A DNA stretch of 64,000 nt from Proteobacteria bacterium ST_bin16 (GTDB taxonomy: Bacteria > Pseudomonadota > Gammaproteobacteria > Burkholderiales > Nitrosomonadaceae), in contig MSXT01000012.1 in NCBI GenBank assembly GCA_002083595.1, forward strand, positions 61,340 through 125,339. The letters are read 5' to 3'. The notes beneath the pieces are model-generated. The model did not search any database, was not told the DNA's origin, and saw only the letters and a program-made list of their open reading frames with translations. A program made the translations under genes and the position numbers. This document shows positions 49,291-57,520 of this stretch, piece after piece. Position 1 is the first letter of the stretch. Each line of letters opens with the position of its first letter.

Positions 49291-50769
49291 ATGGCCGATT
49301 TCGAGGTGCAGTTTGCCGATCCGCCCTTCATTGAACCGTCGGCGCAGGAAGCGGCTTTCGGCTGGAAGAACAACGAGGTCGTGGTGTTTCGCGGCGCCAA
49401 TGAGTCTCAGGTTTTGCAGCCCGACGCCAGCGGATCGTGCAAATGGTCGAGCGGCACTACCGATCCCTGGAGTATTTCCGATATCCGCCGGCGCGTGTTG
49501 AATGTGCCGTATGCGTGGCGCATGATCGGCCAATCGGCGTTAATTCCCAAAGTCGAAGCCGGTACGCCATTGCGCGCTATTCTGTCGGCGCGATCCCGGT
49601 TGTCGCTGTGGACGGGATTGGCCAATTTCACCAAGCGTGTGGCGGTCGCGCACAAAATCGAAGGCCAGATTCCATCGGCGCAGCAGTATGAATCGTTCAT
49701 GAGCAAATTTTGTGCAGGCCTGGATGATATTTCGCTGATCGCCACGATCAGCAGACGGCCGGATGGTTCGGTCGATCTCTCCCCGGAGCTGGCCGTGTTT
49801 GGTCACGTAGTTGGCAATAAACCCGGCAAGGAGCGCAATTTTGTTGAGCTGGCGCTCAAGAACTTGATCGCCGCTTGTCATTCGCTTGGCATTCAAGTTA
49901 CTGCCGGTTATGAAGTGCGAGACGACTACGGCAAACAAACACAGGGCAATTTTGTATCGTTCATCACGTCACGGAATTCCGATATGACCGATCACGCCAA
50001 CCGCATCCGCGATGTGCTCGATACCTGGGATTTCGATGGTGTCGGTTTCGATATCGAGGTGAACGGTATCGGCCCGAGTGAACAAAGTGATACCATGAAA
50101 GCCTGGTTCAAACAGGGTAAAACGATCAAGGATTGGGTGGTTGCGAGACCCACATCGTCCGATCCGGCCGCCAAGAAGGAACAAGCTGCGGCGGATAATA
50201 TACGCATTCTGTATCACACGCTGGCGCAATTGCTGATTACCAAGAAACGGTTTGTGTCGTACGCCACGGCCGCGTTTGTGGATGCCAAGTCCGGCAAGTT
50301 TGACGATGGCGTGTATATTTTCGGCCACACCCGCGTACAGCCGCTCGGGCTGGCTGCGGGGCGCGCCAATGTGATTGCGCGGATCATGGCTTACGACGAA
50401 GGGTTTCAAGCCGGTGGCGGAAAGAAAACAGAAAAATCTGCCGCTGTGCAGGATTCTCTGACGAAACGTCATGTGCAAATCCTGAAATCGATCACCAGTG
50501 CCGGTATTCATCCATCGACAGTACAGTTGGGCATCAAGATGGAAAGTCTCAAGGAATTGGGCATGAAAAGCGGGCATATGACCGTTGCCCAAGCGGTGGA
50601 ACGCTGCGCCGATTTGCGCCGCTTCCGCACCGGACTCATCACATTTTCGGGCAGTACCTCATCTCCATCCGACGAAGTGGCGGCATTCGCCCGCTACGAT
50701 AAAGTGCTGAATGAAGCGGAATTCAACCGGCGGCATTTCCTCGGCGTGCCGTTCCAGGCGCCGCATTGA
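49291..50769 (+). CDS. GH18-like TIM-barrel protein
   Basis: A 492-residue protein with no signal peptide. Strands fit a glycoside hydrolase 18 barrel: DDISLIATI (beta 2), GIQVTAGYEV (beta 3), and WDFDGVGFDIE (beta 4, residues 246-256), then KRFVSYATAAFVD (beta 6). The GH18 signature D-G-x-D-x-D-x-E is nearly met: D249-G-V-G-F-D254-I-E256, keeping the acid/base Glu and the preceding Asp but with Gly in place of the middle Asp. Activity on a chitin- or peptidoglycan-like sugar is possible but uncertain. It begins 2 bp after the 940-aa gene, suggesting joint work. No export signal, so it may act inside the cell or be released by another route. Confidence 0.8.
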   Translation: MADFEVQFADPPFIEPSAQEAAFGWKNNEVVVFRGANESQVLQPDASGSCKWSSGTTDPWSISDIRRRVLNVPYAWRMIGQSALIPKVEAGTPLRAILSARSRLSLWTGLANFTKRVAVAHKIEGQIPSAQQYESFMSKFCAGLDDISLIATISRRPDGSVDLSPELAVFGHVVGNKPGKERNFVELALKNLIAACHSLGIQVTAGYEVRDDYGKQTQGNFVSFITSRNSDMTDHANRIRDVLDTWDFDGVGFDIEVNGIGPSEQSDTMKAWFKQGKTIKDWVVARPTSSDPAAKKEQAAADNIRILYHTLAQLLITKKRFVSYATAAFVDAKSGKFDDGVYIFGHTRVQPLGLAAGRANVIARIMAYDEGFQAGGGKKTEKSAAVQDSLTKRHVQILKSITSAGIHPSTVQLGIKMESLKELGMKSGHMTVAQAVERCADLRRFRTGLITFSGSTSSPSDEVAAFARYDKVLNEAEFNRRHFLGVPFQAPH

Positions 50770-50896
50770 TTGCTACCGATCAGGCGGTTTTTTCCGGCAA
50801 ACTTTGCTTCACTATCATTTGCCTCTATTCATAGTGAGTTTTTCTTGCAATTCAAGTCACAGCCTTGTGCTATCCCGGTTTTTTGCCGCTGCGACT

Positions 50897-50942
50897 GATG
50901 ATAAGATGACAGAGTAATGAAACTGAGCGATCTAAAAACTGG
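50897..50942 (+). repeat. Left imperfect direct repeat of the restriction island
   Basis: TGATAAGATGA, then ATGAAACTGAGCGATCT and AAAAACTGG, align with 56276-56317, where the same order occurs around the start codon of the GTPase gene. There is one three-base gap and one single-base gap. Here the frame starting ATG 50917 diverges after MKLSDLKTG and runs 55 codons without recognisable domain. Confidence 0.6.
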
Positions 50943-51058
50943 GCACAGTATTGAAAGTAGCCCAGGACTGCACCGCTGGTATAGAACCATTCCCATTAAT
51001 GACGATGAAGCAGTCAGCTTCTGTAAAATTACTAAGTTCAATTTTCCGAACCATCTCG

Positions 51059-51622
51059 ATGACAGCAACAGAAACCCAAATTGAGCAAGATCTGATCGCA
51101 AAGCTTGAAGAGCTCAAATATACCTACCGTCCGGATATTCGTGATCGTGAAGCACTGGAAAGAAATTTTCGTGAGAAATTCGAAGCACTTAATCGCGTCA
51201 AGCTGACGGATTCGGAATTTTACAGGTTGAGGGATGGGATTGTTAACGCCGACGTTTTCACTGCCGCTCGCCATCTGCGTGAAAAGAACGGCTTCGAGCG
51301 CGATGACGGCACGCCGCTGTATTACACACTTGTCAACATCAAGGATTGGTGCAAGAACAGCTTCGAGGTTATCAATCAACTGCGCATTAATACCGACTAC
51401 AGCCACCATCGTTATGATGTGATCCTGCTCATCAATGGCGTGCCGGTGGTGCAGATTGAGCTGAAGTCCCTCGCCATCAGCCCGCGCCGGGCCATGCAGC
51501 AGATCCAGGAAGACCTGCCGCAGGAAAAGGCCGACAATGAACAAGAACCGGACAAAAAGAAAGCGGCGCTCAAGATCCATAAAAAAGGGCTGATGCAGCA
51601 GCTTTTTCCGGCTATGGGTTAG
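51059..51622 (+). pseudogene. hsdR N-terminal fragment joined to an hsdS tail
   Basis: Residues 1-145 match the N-terminus of type I restriction subunit R (LRDGIVNADVFTAARHLREK), including the nuclease core NRYDVILLINGVPVV-like sequence (RYDVILLINGVPVVQIELKS) with Asp and Glu-x-Lys. After RRAMQQI the match stops. The last residues, HKKGLMQQLFPAMG, are the C-terminal end of an HsdS specificity subunit. All helicase motifs of HsdR and the DNA-recognition domains of HsdS are missing. So a large deletion has joined two genes in frame. The 187-residue product cannot translocate or cut in a type I complex. It is followed after 9 bp by the HEPN gene. Confidence 0.85.
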
Positions 51623-51631
51623 GGGTGAAAG

Positions 51632-53188
51632 ATGGGTAAGCAACTGGATGAGTATTCGCCGCTTGAATCACTGCATTATATTGCCAGGCTGATTGATGAC
51701 GCTACTGATAATGCGCTGCCAGAGAAAGCGCAGCAGGCGCTTCAGCTTTGTGATGTATTGGAAAAATATCTCGATGCACGGCAATTAGTTGAACTTAATT
51801 ATTTTCGGGCCAACGCGTGGTCCGTGATTCGACATGCAAAGCACTGTGACGAATCGAAAGTATGGGAATGGGATCAGCCTGAGATTCTGCACGAGATTTT
51901 CTGTTTGCGTACCGCCGTGCGATCTGCCGAGTTTGGGTTGCATGAACCGTTTAGGCAATGTCAAATACTCGTCAATACCGGCAATATATTGAGTCATATA
52001 GGGCGACCGATAGAAGCGTTTGAATACTGGAATCGCGCGCTTGGGTTAATACCGAATTTTGCGATGGCGCTTGGCAATCTTGGCTTTGGCCTGGAAGCTT
52101 ATGCAAAATACCTTTATGACCCAGGCCATCAGGTTGTAATTTTGAAAGATGCCTGTGATTTCCTTAAGTCCGTTGCCGCGCCTAGTGCTGTTTGGGACAG
52201 TTACGATTATCAGCGAATTATAGAAAGCATGCTGGGCAGGGCTGAAAGCATTGAATCTCAAGTCGATTTTAGCTATCTGGAGAACATTTCACTTTATGAG
52301 CACTCGCTTGGACGGTCGAAAGTGGAACGTAATTATCGTGCATGGGCATTAGGTAATGGATTATTCCTGTCACCTCTCAATGATCTTGGTGCGTATCCCA
52401 TTGCAGCCCATGATGTACTGCATTTGCCCACAATGGTTCGGCCAATTTCAGAGTCGCCACAATTTATCGGTTTTTATAACCAGCTAAAGCAAGAGTACGT
52501 ATCCGCACGCTTTTTGTGCTGGCAAGGCATAACGGAGTCTGAAGCCCATAAGAAGCACTACTCGGATAAGGAGACCCTGCTGCTTAATACGCTGGATTTT
52601 CCTGTGTATTCAGTATTTGTAGAGCAGATCAAGCTTGCATTTCGGATGGCGTATTCGCTATTCGACAAAATTGCGTTCTTTATCAACGAGTACTGGTCGT
52701 TAGGCATGCGAGAGAGCTCGATTAATTTTCAGTCTATTTGGTTTGAATGCGGCACCAAGGGTAAACCAAAGGTTTTACGCGCCTGCTTTCAAGGCCGGCA
52801 AAATTTACCCCTGAGGGGGCTTTACTGGCTAAGCAAAGACTTTGTTGAGGATGATAAATGTAGCGATATCGTTTTGGGTGAAGCAATGGAGCCAGATGCA
52901 TACAAGTTGCGCTCTATCCGAAACCATTTAGAGCATAAATATCTTAAAGTGCATGATGATTTGTGGAGCTACACTGATCTTCCCGATAATACATTGTTTG
53001 GCGATAAATGGGCTGTTCATTTGTCGATGCAAGAGATAAACGAAAAAACGATAAGAATATTGAAAATGGCCAGGGCTGGGATGACGTATTTGTCACCTGC
53101 TGTGCATCGGGAAGAAAATATTCGCCGTTCTCAAGTGCTGGATGAGATCACTGTTCCTATGGTGCTGCCAAGATGGGGGCATTTTTGA
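51632..53188 (+). CDS. LA2681-like HEPN protein with TPR region
   Basis: A 518-residue protein. A TPR-like part occupies about 100-165 (NTGNILSHIGRPIEAFEYWN, ALGLIPNFAMALGNLGFG). The C-terminal half looks like a LA2681-type HEPN domain with the R-x4-H ribonuclease motif R430-NHLE-H435. HEPN proteins of this type are predicted or known RNA-cutting effectors in antiviral or toxin settings. The gene is inserted in what was a type I locus, between two hsdS tails, and starts MGKQLDEY, similar to MDKQLQAL of the small gene downstream. It has lower GC than the hsd genes. No antitoxin is apparent. Confidence 0.85.
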   Translation: MGKQLDEYSPLESLHYIARLIDDATDNALPEKAQQALQLCDVLEKYLDARQLVELNYFRANAWSVIRHAKHCDESKVWEWDQPEILHEIFCLRTAVRSAEFGLHEPFRQCQILVNTGNILSHIGRPIEAFEYWNRALGLIPNFAMALGNLGFGLEAYAKYLYDPGHQVVILKDACDFLKSVAAPSAVWDSYDYQRIIESMLGRAESIESQVDFSYLENISLYEHSLGRSKVERNYRAWALGNGLFLSPLNDLGAYPIAAHDVLHLPTMVRPISESPQFIGFYNQLKQEYVSARFLCWQGITESEAHKKHYSDKETLLLNTLDFPVYSVFVEQIKLAFRMAYSLFDKIAFFINEYWSLGMRESSINFQSIWFECGTKGKPKVLRACFQGRQNLPLRGLYWLSKDFVEDDKCSDIVLGEAMEPDAYKLRSIRNHLEHKYLKVHDDLWSYTDLPDNTLFGDKWAVHLSMQEINEKTIRILKMARAGMTYLSPAVHREENIRRSQVLDEITVPMVLPRWGHF

Positions 53189-53319
53189 TGGATCGCTCTG
53201 CACACCCATGGATCGTTGCGCAGACGGAAAAAATCGACGCCCTTAAAACCCATAGAAAAAATCTGATGCAGCAGTTTTTCCCTGCGTTGGAATCCGATAG
53301 AGAGGTAAGCCATGGATAA
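53188..53319 (+). pseudogene. Second hsdS 3' tail
   Basis: Forty-three codons starting at the ATG overlapping the HEPN stop. The residues AQTEKIDALKTHRKNLMQQF then FPALE are the C-terminal helix and end of an HsdS. Nothing of the recognition domains is left. It is only about 70 percent identical in DNA to the tail at 51575-51622, so it came from a different hsdS allele. It overlaps the next small gene by eight bases. Confidence 0.75.
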
Positions 53320-53485
53320 GCAGCTACAAGCTTTGCAGCACAACCTTGAAGCCGCCGTGCAGCGCGCCATGGAGTCCTGCGAAGCCTCTGGTCATGCGAT
53401 TCCGGATCAATTTCGTGGCGTCACGAAATTGATCGTCCACGGCAAGGGCAGTTTACGTGATGTGAATGACGAGGCAACCCAATGA
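53312..53485 (+). CDS. Small protein between hsdS tail and yhcG
   Basis: A 57-residue frame starting MDKQLQALQHNLEAAVQRAM and ending GKGSLRDVNDEATQ, with GAGGTAAGCC before the ATG. It overlaps the next gene as ATGA. The middle, IPDQFRGVTKLIVHGKGS, faintly recalls DinD/KilA-type accessory proteins, but it is too short to assign. It looks like an hsd-operon accessory gene. Confidence 0.6.
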   Translation: MDKQLQALQHNLEAAVQRAMESCEASGHAIPDQFRGVTKLIVHGKGSLRDVNDEATQ

Positions 53486-54483
53486 GCGTATTGACCGCAT
53501 TTCACGCGGATATCAAAAACATCCTCGAACAGGCGAGGAGCAAGGCGCGTTCAGCGGTGAATGCCGCGATGGTGGAAGCCTACTGGCTGATTGGCCGACG
53601 GATTGTAGAAGAGGAACAGCGTGGTCAGCATAAAGCCGAATATGGGGCACGCTTGCTGGAAAACTTGTCCAGAGAGCTTTCCGAGAGCTTCGGCAAGGGT
53701 TTTTCCTACGCCAATCTGCGTAATTTCCGCCAGTTTTATCTCACCTATCCCGATCAGGCAATTTGCTACACAGTGTGTAGCAAATTGAGCTGGAGCCATA
53801 ACCGGCTCATCATGCGCGTGGATGACCCCAAGGCCAGAGACTATTACTTGGCGGAGGGGGCAGCGCAGCAATGGAGCGTCAGACAGCTGGAGCGCAATAT
53901 TCAGACCCGCAGCTTTCAACGCTTGCTCTCTTCACAGGGAGGCGAAGCCGGGGGCAGTGCAGTCTCCGGCAATACACTGGGCGACTTCATCAAAGACCCT
54001 TATGTGCTGGAATTCTTGCAATTGCCGGAAACTGGCGAGGTAAAAGAAAGCCGGCTGGAGCAGGCGATTATTGATGAGCTGCAAAAGTTTCTACTGGAAC
54101 TGGGCAAGGGGTTCTCGTTCGTCGCGCGGCAGATGCGTATCAGCACCGAAACCAGTCATTTTTATCTCGACCTGGTGTTCTACAACTACTTACTCAAGTG
54201 TTTTGTCATTATTGACCTGAAGACCGGCAAGCTAAGCCATCAGGACATCGGCCAAATGGATATGTATGTGCGCATGTTCGACGATCTTAAGCGGGGTGAA
54301 GACGACAACCCCACCATTGGCATTATTCTTTGCGACAGCAAGGATGAAACCGTCGTTAAATACTCGGTGATCAAGGAGAGCCAGCAACTTTTCGCTTCCA
54401 AGTATCAGCGCATACTCCCAACCGAAGCGGAATTGATTGCCGAGATTGAGCGGGAGAAGCGGTTGATTGAGGGGGGCGCATAA
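53482..54483 (+). CDS. YhcG/DUF1016 family PD-(D/E)XK nuclease
   Basis: A 333-residue protein. The N-terminal DUF1016 part (LLENLSRELSESFGKGFSYA, NLRNFRQFYLTYP, WSHNRLIM) is followed by the nuclease domain. The PD-(D/E)XK core is FYLDLVFYN (Asp230) and FVIIDLKTG (Asp245-x-Lys247). YhcG-type proteins commonly travel with type I restriction genes and other mobile defence loci; their role is not settled. It overlaps the previous small gene by four bases and lies 66 bp before hsdM. Intact. Confidence 0.92.
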   Translation: MSVLTAFHADIKNILEQARSKARSAVNAAMVEAYWLIGRRIVEEEQRGQHKAEYGARLLENLSRELSESFGKGFSYANLRNFRQFYLTYPDQAICYTVCSKLSWSHNRLIMRVDDPKARDYYLAEGAAQQWSVRQLERNIQTRSFQRLLSSQGGEAGGSAVSGNTLGDFIKDPYVLEFLQLPETGEVKESRLEQAIIDELQKFLLELGKGFSFVARQMRISTETSHFYLDLVFYNYLLKCFVIIDLKTGKLSHQDIGQMDMYVRMFDDLKRGEDDNPTIGIILCDSKDETVVKYSVIKESQQLFASKYQRILPTEAELIAEIEREKRLIEGGA

Positions 54484-54549
54484 CGTCGATGGAAAGGCGG
54501 CAACTATCGAGGAACACTGGGTAGTTCATATATGCGAATAAGATAAAAA

Positions 54550-56157
54550 ATGACTGAACAAGACCAAAAACAACTGGGCAACACCCTGTGGAGCATTGCT
54601 GACCAATTGCGTGGTGCGATGAACGCGGACGATTTTCGCGACTATATGCTTTCCTTTCTGTTCCTGCGCTATTTGTCGGACAACTACGAGACGGCGGCGC
54701 AAAAGGAATTGGGGCCGGATTATCCGAAACTGGATGCTGGCGACCGCCGCACGCCTTTGGCGGTATGGTATGCGCAGAACCCGGACGATACCGTTGAATT
54801 TGAAAAACAGATGCGCCGTAAGACGCATTATGTGATCCAGCCGTCGCACCTCTGGGGCGGTATTACGGAGCTGGCCCGCACGCAAGACAAGGAATTGCTG
54901 CATACTTTGCAGAAAGGCTTCGATTACATCGAAAACGAATCGTTTGCCAGCACCTTTGGCGGATTATTCTCCGAGATCAATCTAAATTCGGAAAAACTGG
55001 GCAAGGGCTATCCCGAACGTAATGCCAAGCTCTGTACCATTATCGTCAAGATTGCCGAGGGACTGGCGCAATTCTCCACCGATAAGGACACGCTGGGCGA
55101 TGCCTACGAGTATCTGATCGGCCAGTTTGCCGCCGGTTCCGGCAAGAAAGCGGGCGAGTTCTACACGCCACAGCAGATTTCCAGCATTCTTTCCGGCATT
55201 GTCACATTGGATAGTCAGGAGCCCGCTACCGGCACCAAGAAGCAACTGGAGAGTGTGCTCGACTTTGCCTGCGGTTCCGGTTCGCTGTTGCTTAATGTGC
55301 GTCATCGGCTCGGCCCGCACGGCATCGGAAAAATTGTTGGGCAGGAGAAGAACATCACCACCTACAACTTGGCGCGCATGAACATGCTGCTGCACGGGGT
55401 AAAGGATTCGGAGTTCGAGATTTATCACGGCGATACGCTTACCAACGACTGGGATTGGCTGCGCGAAACCAATCCGGCCAAGATACCGAAGTTCGACGCA
55501 GTGGTGGCCAATCCGCCCTTTAGCTACCGCTGGGAGCCGCTTGATGCGCTGGGTGAAGATATGCGCTTCAAGAATTACGGCCTGGCACCGAAATCCGCCG
55601 CCGATTTCGCCTTTTTGCTGCACGGCTTCCACTACCTGAAACCCGAAGGCGTCATGGCTATCATCCTGCCGCACGGCGTGTTGTTCCGTGGCGGGGTGGA
55701 AGAACGTATCCGCACCAAACTACTGAAAGACGGCCATATCGACACCGTGATCGGCTTGCCCGCCAATCTGTTTTTCTCGACAGGTATCCCAGTCTGTATT
55801 CTCGTTTTGAAGAAGTGCAAAAAACCGGACGATGTGCTGTTTATCAATGCTAGCGAACACTTCGAGAAAGGCAAACGGCAGAATCGCTTGCTACCGGAGC
55901 ATATCGATAAGATCGTTTCCACTTACCAATTTCGCAAGGAAGAAGAGCGCTACGCCCGGCGGGTACCGATGGATGAAATAGCGGCGAATGGCTACAACCT
56001 GAACATTTCGCGCTATATCAGCACTGCAAGGCAGGAAGAAGAGGTTGATTTGGCGTTGGTGCATAACGAGTTGACGGAATTGGAAAAACGGATCAAGGAA
56101 AATACCGCGAAACACAATAAATTTTTGAAAGAATTAGGGTTGCCGCTGTTGCCTTAG
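54550..56157 (+). CDS. hsdM: Type I restriction-modification methyltransferase subunit M
   Basis: A 535-residue N6-adenine methyltransferase. It has the N-terminal helical domain (LWSIADQLRGAMNADDFRDY), the AdoMet motif I VLDFACGSGSLL (residues 236-247), GEFYTPQQISSIL, and catalytic motif IV NPPF (321-324). It is intact although hsdR is truncated and both hsdS are only tails. Without HsdS it cannot select a site, unless an HsdS is supplied from elsewhere in the genome. Confidence 0.95.
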   Translation: MTEQDQKQLGNTLWSIADQLRGAMNADDFRDYMLSFLFLRYLSDNYETAAQKELGPDYPKLDAGDRRTPLAVWYAQNPDDTVEFEKQMRRKTHYVIQPSHLWGGITELARTQDKELLHTLQKGFDYIENESFASTFGGLFSEINLNSEKLGKGYPERNAKLCTIIVKIAEGLAQFSTDKDTLGDAYEYLIGQFAAGSGKKAGEFYTPQQISSILSGIVTLDSQEPATGTKKQLESVLDFACGSGSLLLNVRHRLGPHGIGKIVGQEKNITTYNLARMNMLLHGVKDSEFEIYHGDTLTNDWDWLRETNPAKIPKFDAVVANPPFSYRWEPLDALGEDMRFKNYGLAPKSAADFAFLLHGFHYLKPEGVMAIILPHGVLFRGGVEERIRTKLLKDGHIDTVIGLPANLFFSTGIPVCILVLKKCKKPDDVLFINASEHFEKGKRQNRLLPEHIDKIVSTYQFRKEEERYARRVPMDEIAANGYNLNISRYISTARQEEEVDLALVHNELTELEKRIKENTAKHNKFLKELGLPLLP

Positions 56158-56275
56158 CTTGGGTAATTGTTATCAAACCGGCAATCAATGAAAATTCGAT
56201 TGAAGCGAGGGGGATTCTCGATAAGCCGATTGAAACAATTGTCCGGGGTGGCGGCCGGCATTTTCTCTGCCACGG

Positions 56276-56317
56276 TGATAAGATGATCCCATGAAATTCA
56301 GCGATCTGAAAAACTGG
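56276..56317 (+). repeat. Right imperfect direct repeat at the GTPase start
   Basis: GTGATAAGATGATCCC directly before the GTPase ATG, then ATGAAATTCAGCGATCTGAA and AAACTGG. This matches 50897-50942 with two small gaps. The two copies bracket the hsd/HEPN island of about 5.4 kb. The right copy is the functional gene start; the left would be a relic of the same site. Confidence 0.6.
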
Positions 56318-57520
56318 ACGGACTACTGGGAGCAGCTTCGTACTGCGCTGCTGGAGCCCAGTGTCGACAAATCCCTGCTGGAGGCATCGTTGCGCGAGGC
56401 GCGCGCCAAGATACCGGTGCCGGCATTGTGGCTGCTGGGTAAAACGCAGTCTGGCAAGACATCGATTATCCGTGCACTGACGGGTAGCCCGGCGGCGGAG
56501 ATCGGCAATGGTTTTCAACCGTGCACGCGCAGTGCGCGGTTTTACGATTTTCCGGCCGAAGCGCCGGTGGTGCGGTTTCTCGATACGCGCGGTCTGGGTG
56601 AAGTGGCGTACGATCCCGGCGACGATATGCATTACTGCGAAGCGCAGGCGCATTTGCTGGTGGCGGTGATGAAAGTGGCGGATGTGCATCAGGCTGCGGT
56701 GTTCGATGTGTTGCAGGCGATCCGGCGGCGTCATCCGGAATGGCCGTTGCTGATCGTGCAAACCGGCTTGCATGAGCTGTATCCCGATGGCTGCGGGCAT
56801 ATTCAGCCGTGGCCGTATGCCAGCGATCCTTTGCCTGATTCCATTCCGCTGGATTTGCGCCGCGCTCTGTTGGCGCAACGCGCTGCCTTGGAGCCATTGC
56901 CTGGCTTTGCGCCGGTGCGCTGGGTGGCGGTCGATTTGACATTGCCGGAAGATGGCTTAGCGCCGCCGGATTACGGTTTGGAAGCGTTGTGGCAGGCAAT
57001 CGAAGCGTTGACATCCTTGGGTTTGCAGCATCAATTGAGCGGCGACCAGGAAGTGCAGGATCTCTTCGCGCGTACTGCGCATCAGCATATCGCGGGTTAT
57101 GCGTTGACCGCAGCGGGTTTGGGTGCTTTGCCGGTGGTGGATTTGGTTGCGGTGTCGGCGGTGCAGGCAAAATTGTTGCATAGTCTGGCGTTGCTGTACG
57201 GGCAGCGTTGGGATAAAAGCACCGTCACGGAATTTATCGGTTTGGCGGGCGCGGGAATTGCCTCCGGTTATCTGGCACGGCTATTGACCCGTGCTGCGAC
57301 CAAATTCATACCGGTGTGGGGGCAAACCGTGGGTGCGTTATGGGGCGCCAGTTCCAGCGGCGCAACCACGTATGCGCTGGGTAAGGCGGCGATCTATTTC
57401 TTTACGCGGCGTAAGGACGGCCTGAATGTGGATGCGGATACCTTGCGGCAGATTTATGCGGAAGAACTGGAACGCAGCGCGTCGATACTCAAAGACCGTC
57501 TGCGAGGAAAATCTGGATGA
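56291..57520 (+). CDS. GTPase with C-terminal DUF697 domain
   Basis: A 409-residue protein. The Ras-like GTPase has P-loop LGKTQSGKTS (near 50) and G3 DTRGLGE. The C-terminal half has the DUF697 type hydrophobic helices (AGYALTAAGLGALPVVDLVA, GAGIASGYLARLL, PVWGQTVGALWG) found in YcjF-like proteins, probably membrane associated. It overlaps the next GTPase gene as ATGA, so the two act as a pair. The cellular role is unknown; stress or cell-envelope roles are proposed for relatives. Confidence 0.87.
   Translation: MKFSDLKNWTDYWEQLRTALLEPSVDKSLLEASLREARAKIPVPALWLLGKTQSGKTSIIRALTGSPAAEIGNGFQPCTRSARFYDFPAEAPVVRFLDTRGLGEVAYDPGDDMHYCEAQAHLLVAVMKVADVHQAAVFDVLQAIRRRHPEWPLLIVQTGLHELYPDGCGHIQPWPYASDPLPDSIPLDLRRALLAQRAALEPLPGFAPVRWVAVDLTLPEDGLAPPDYGLEALWQAIEALTSLGLQHQLSGDQEVQDLFARTAHQHIAGYALTAAGLGALPVVDLVAVSAVQAKLLHSLALLYGQRWDKSTVTEFIGLAGAGIASGYLARLLTRAATKFIPVWGQTVGALWGASSSGATTYALGKAAIYFFTRRKDGLNVDADTLRQIYAEELERSASILKDRLRGKSG

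Noticed and set aside
53312..53485. Reading the 57-aa gene as a DinD/KilA-type protein
   Set aside because: Only a short faint resemblance around GKGS; too little sequence to support the name.
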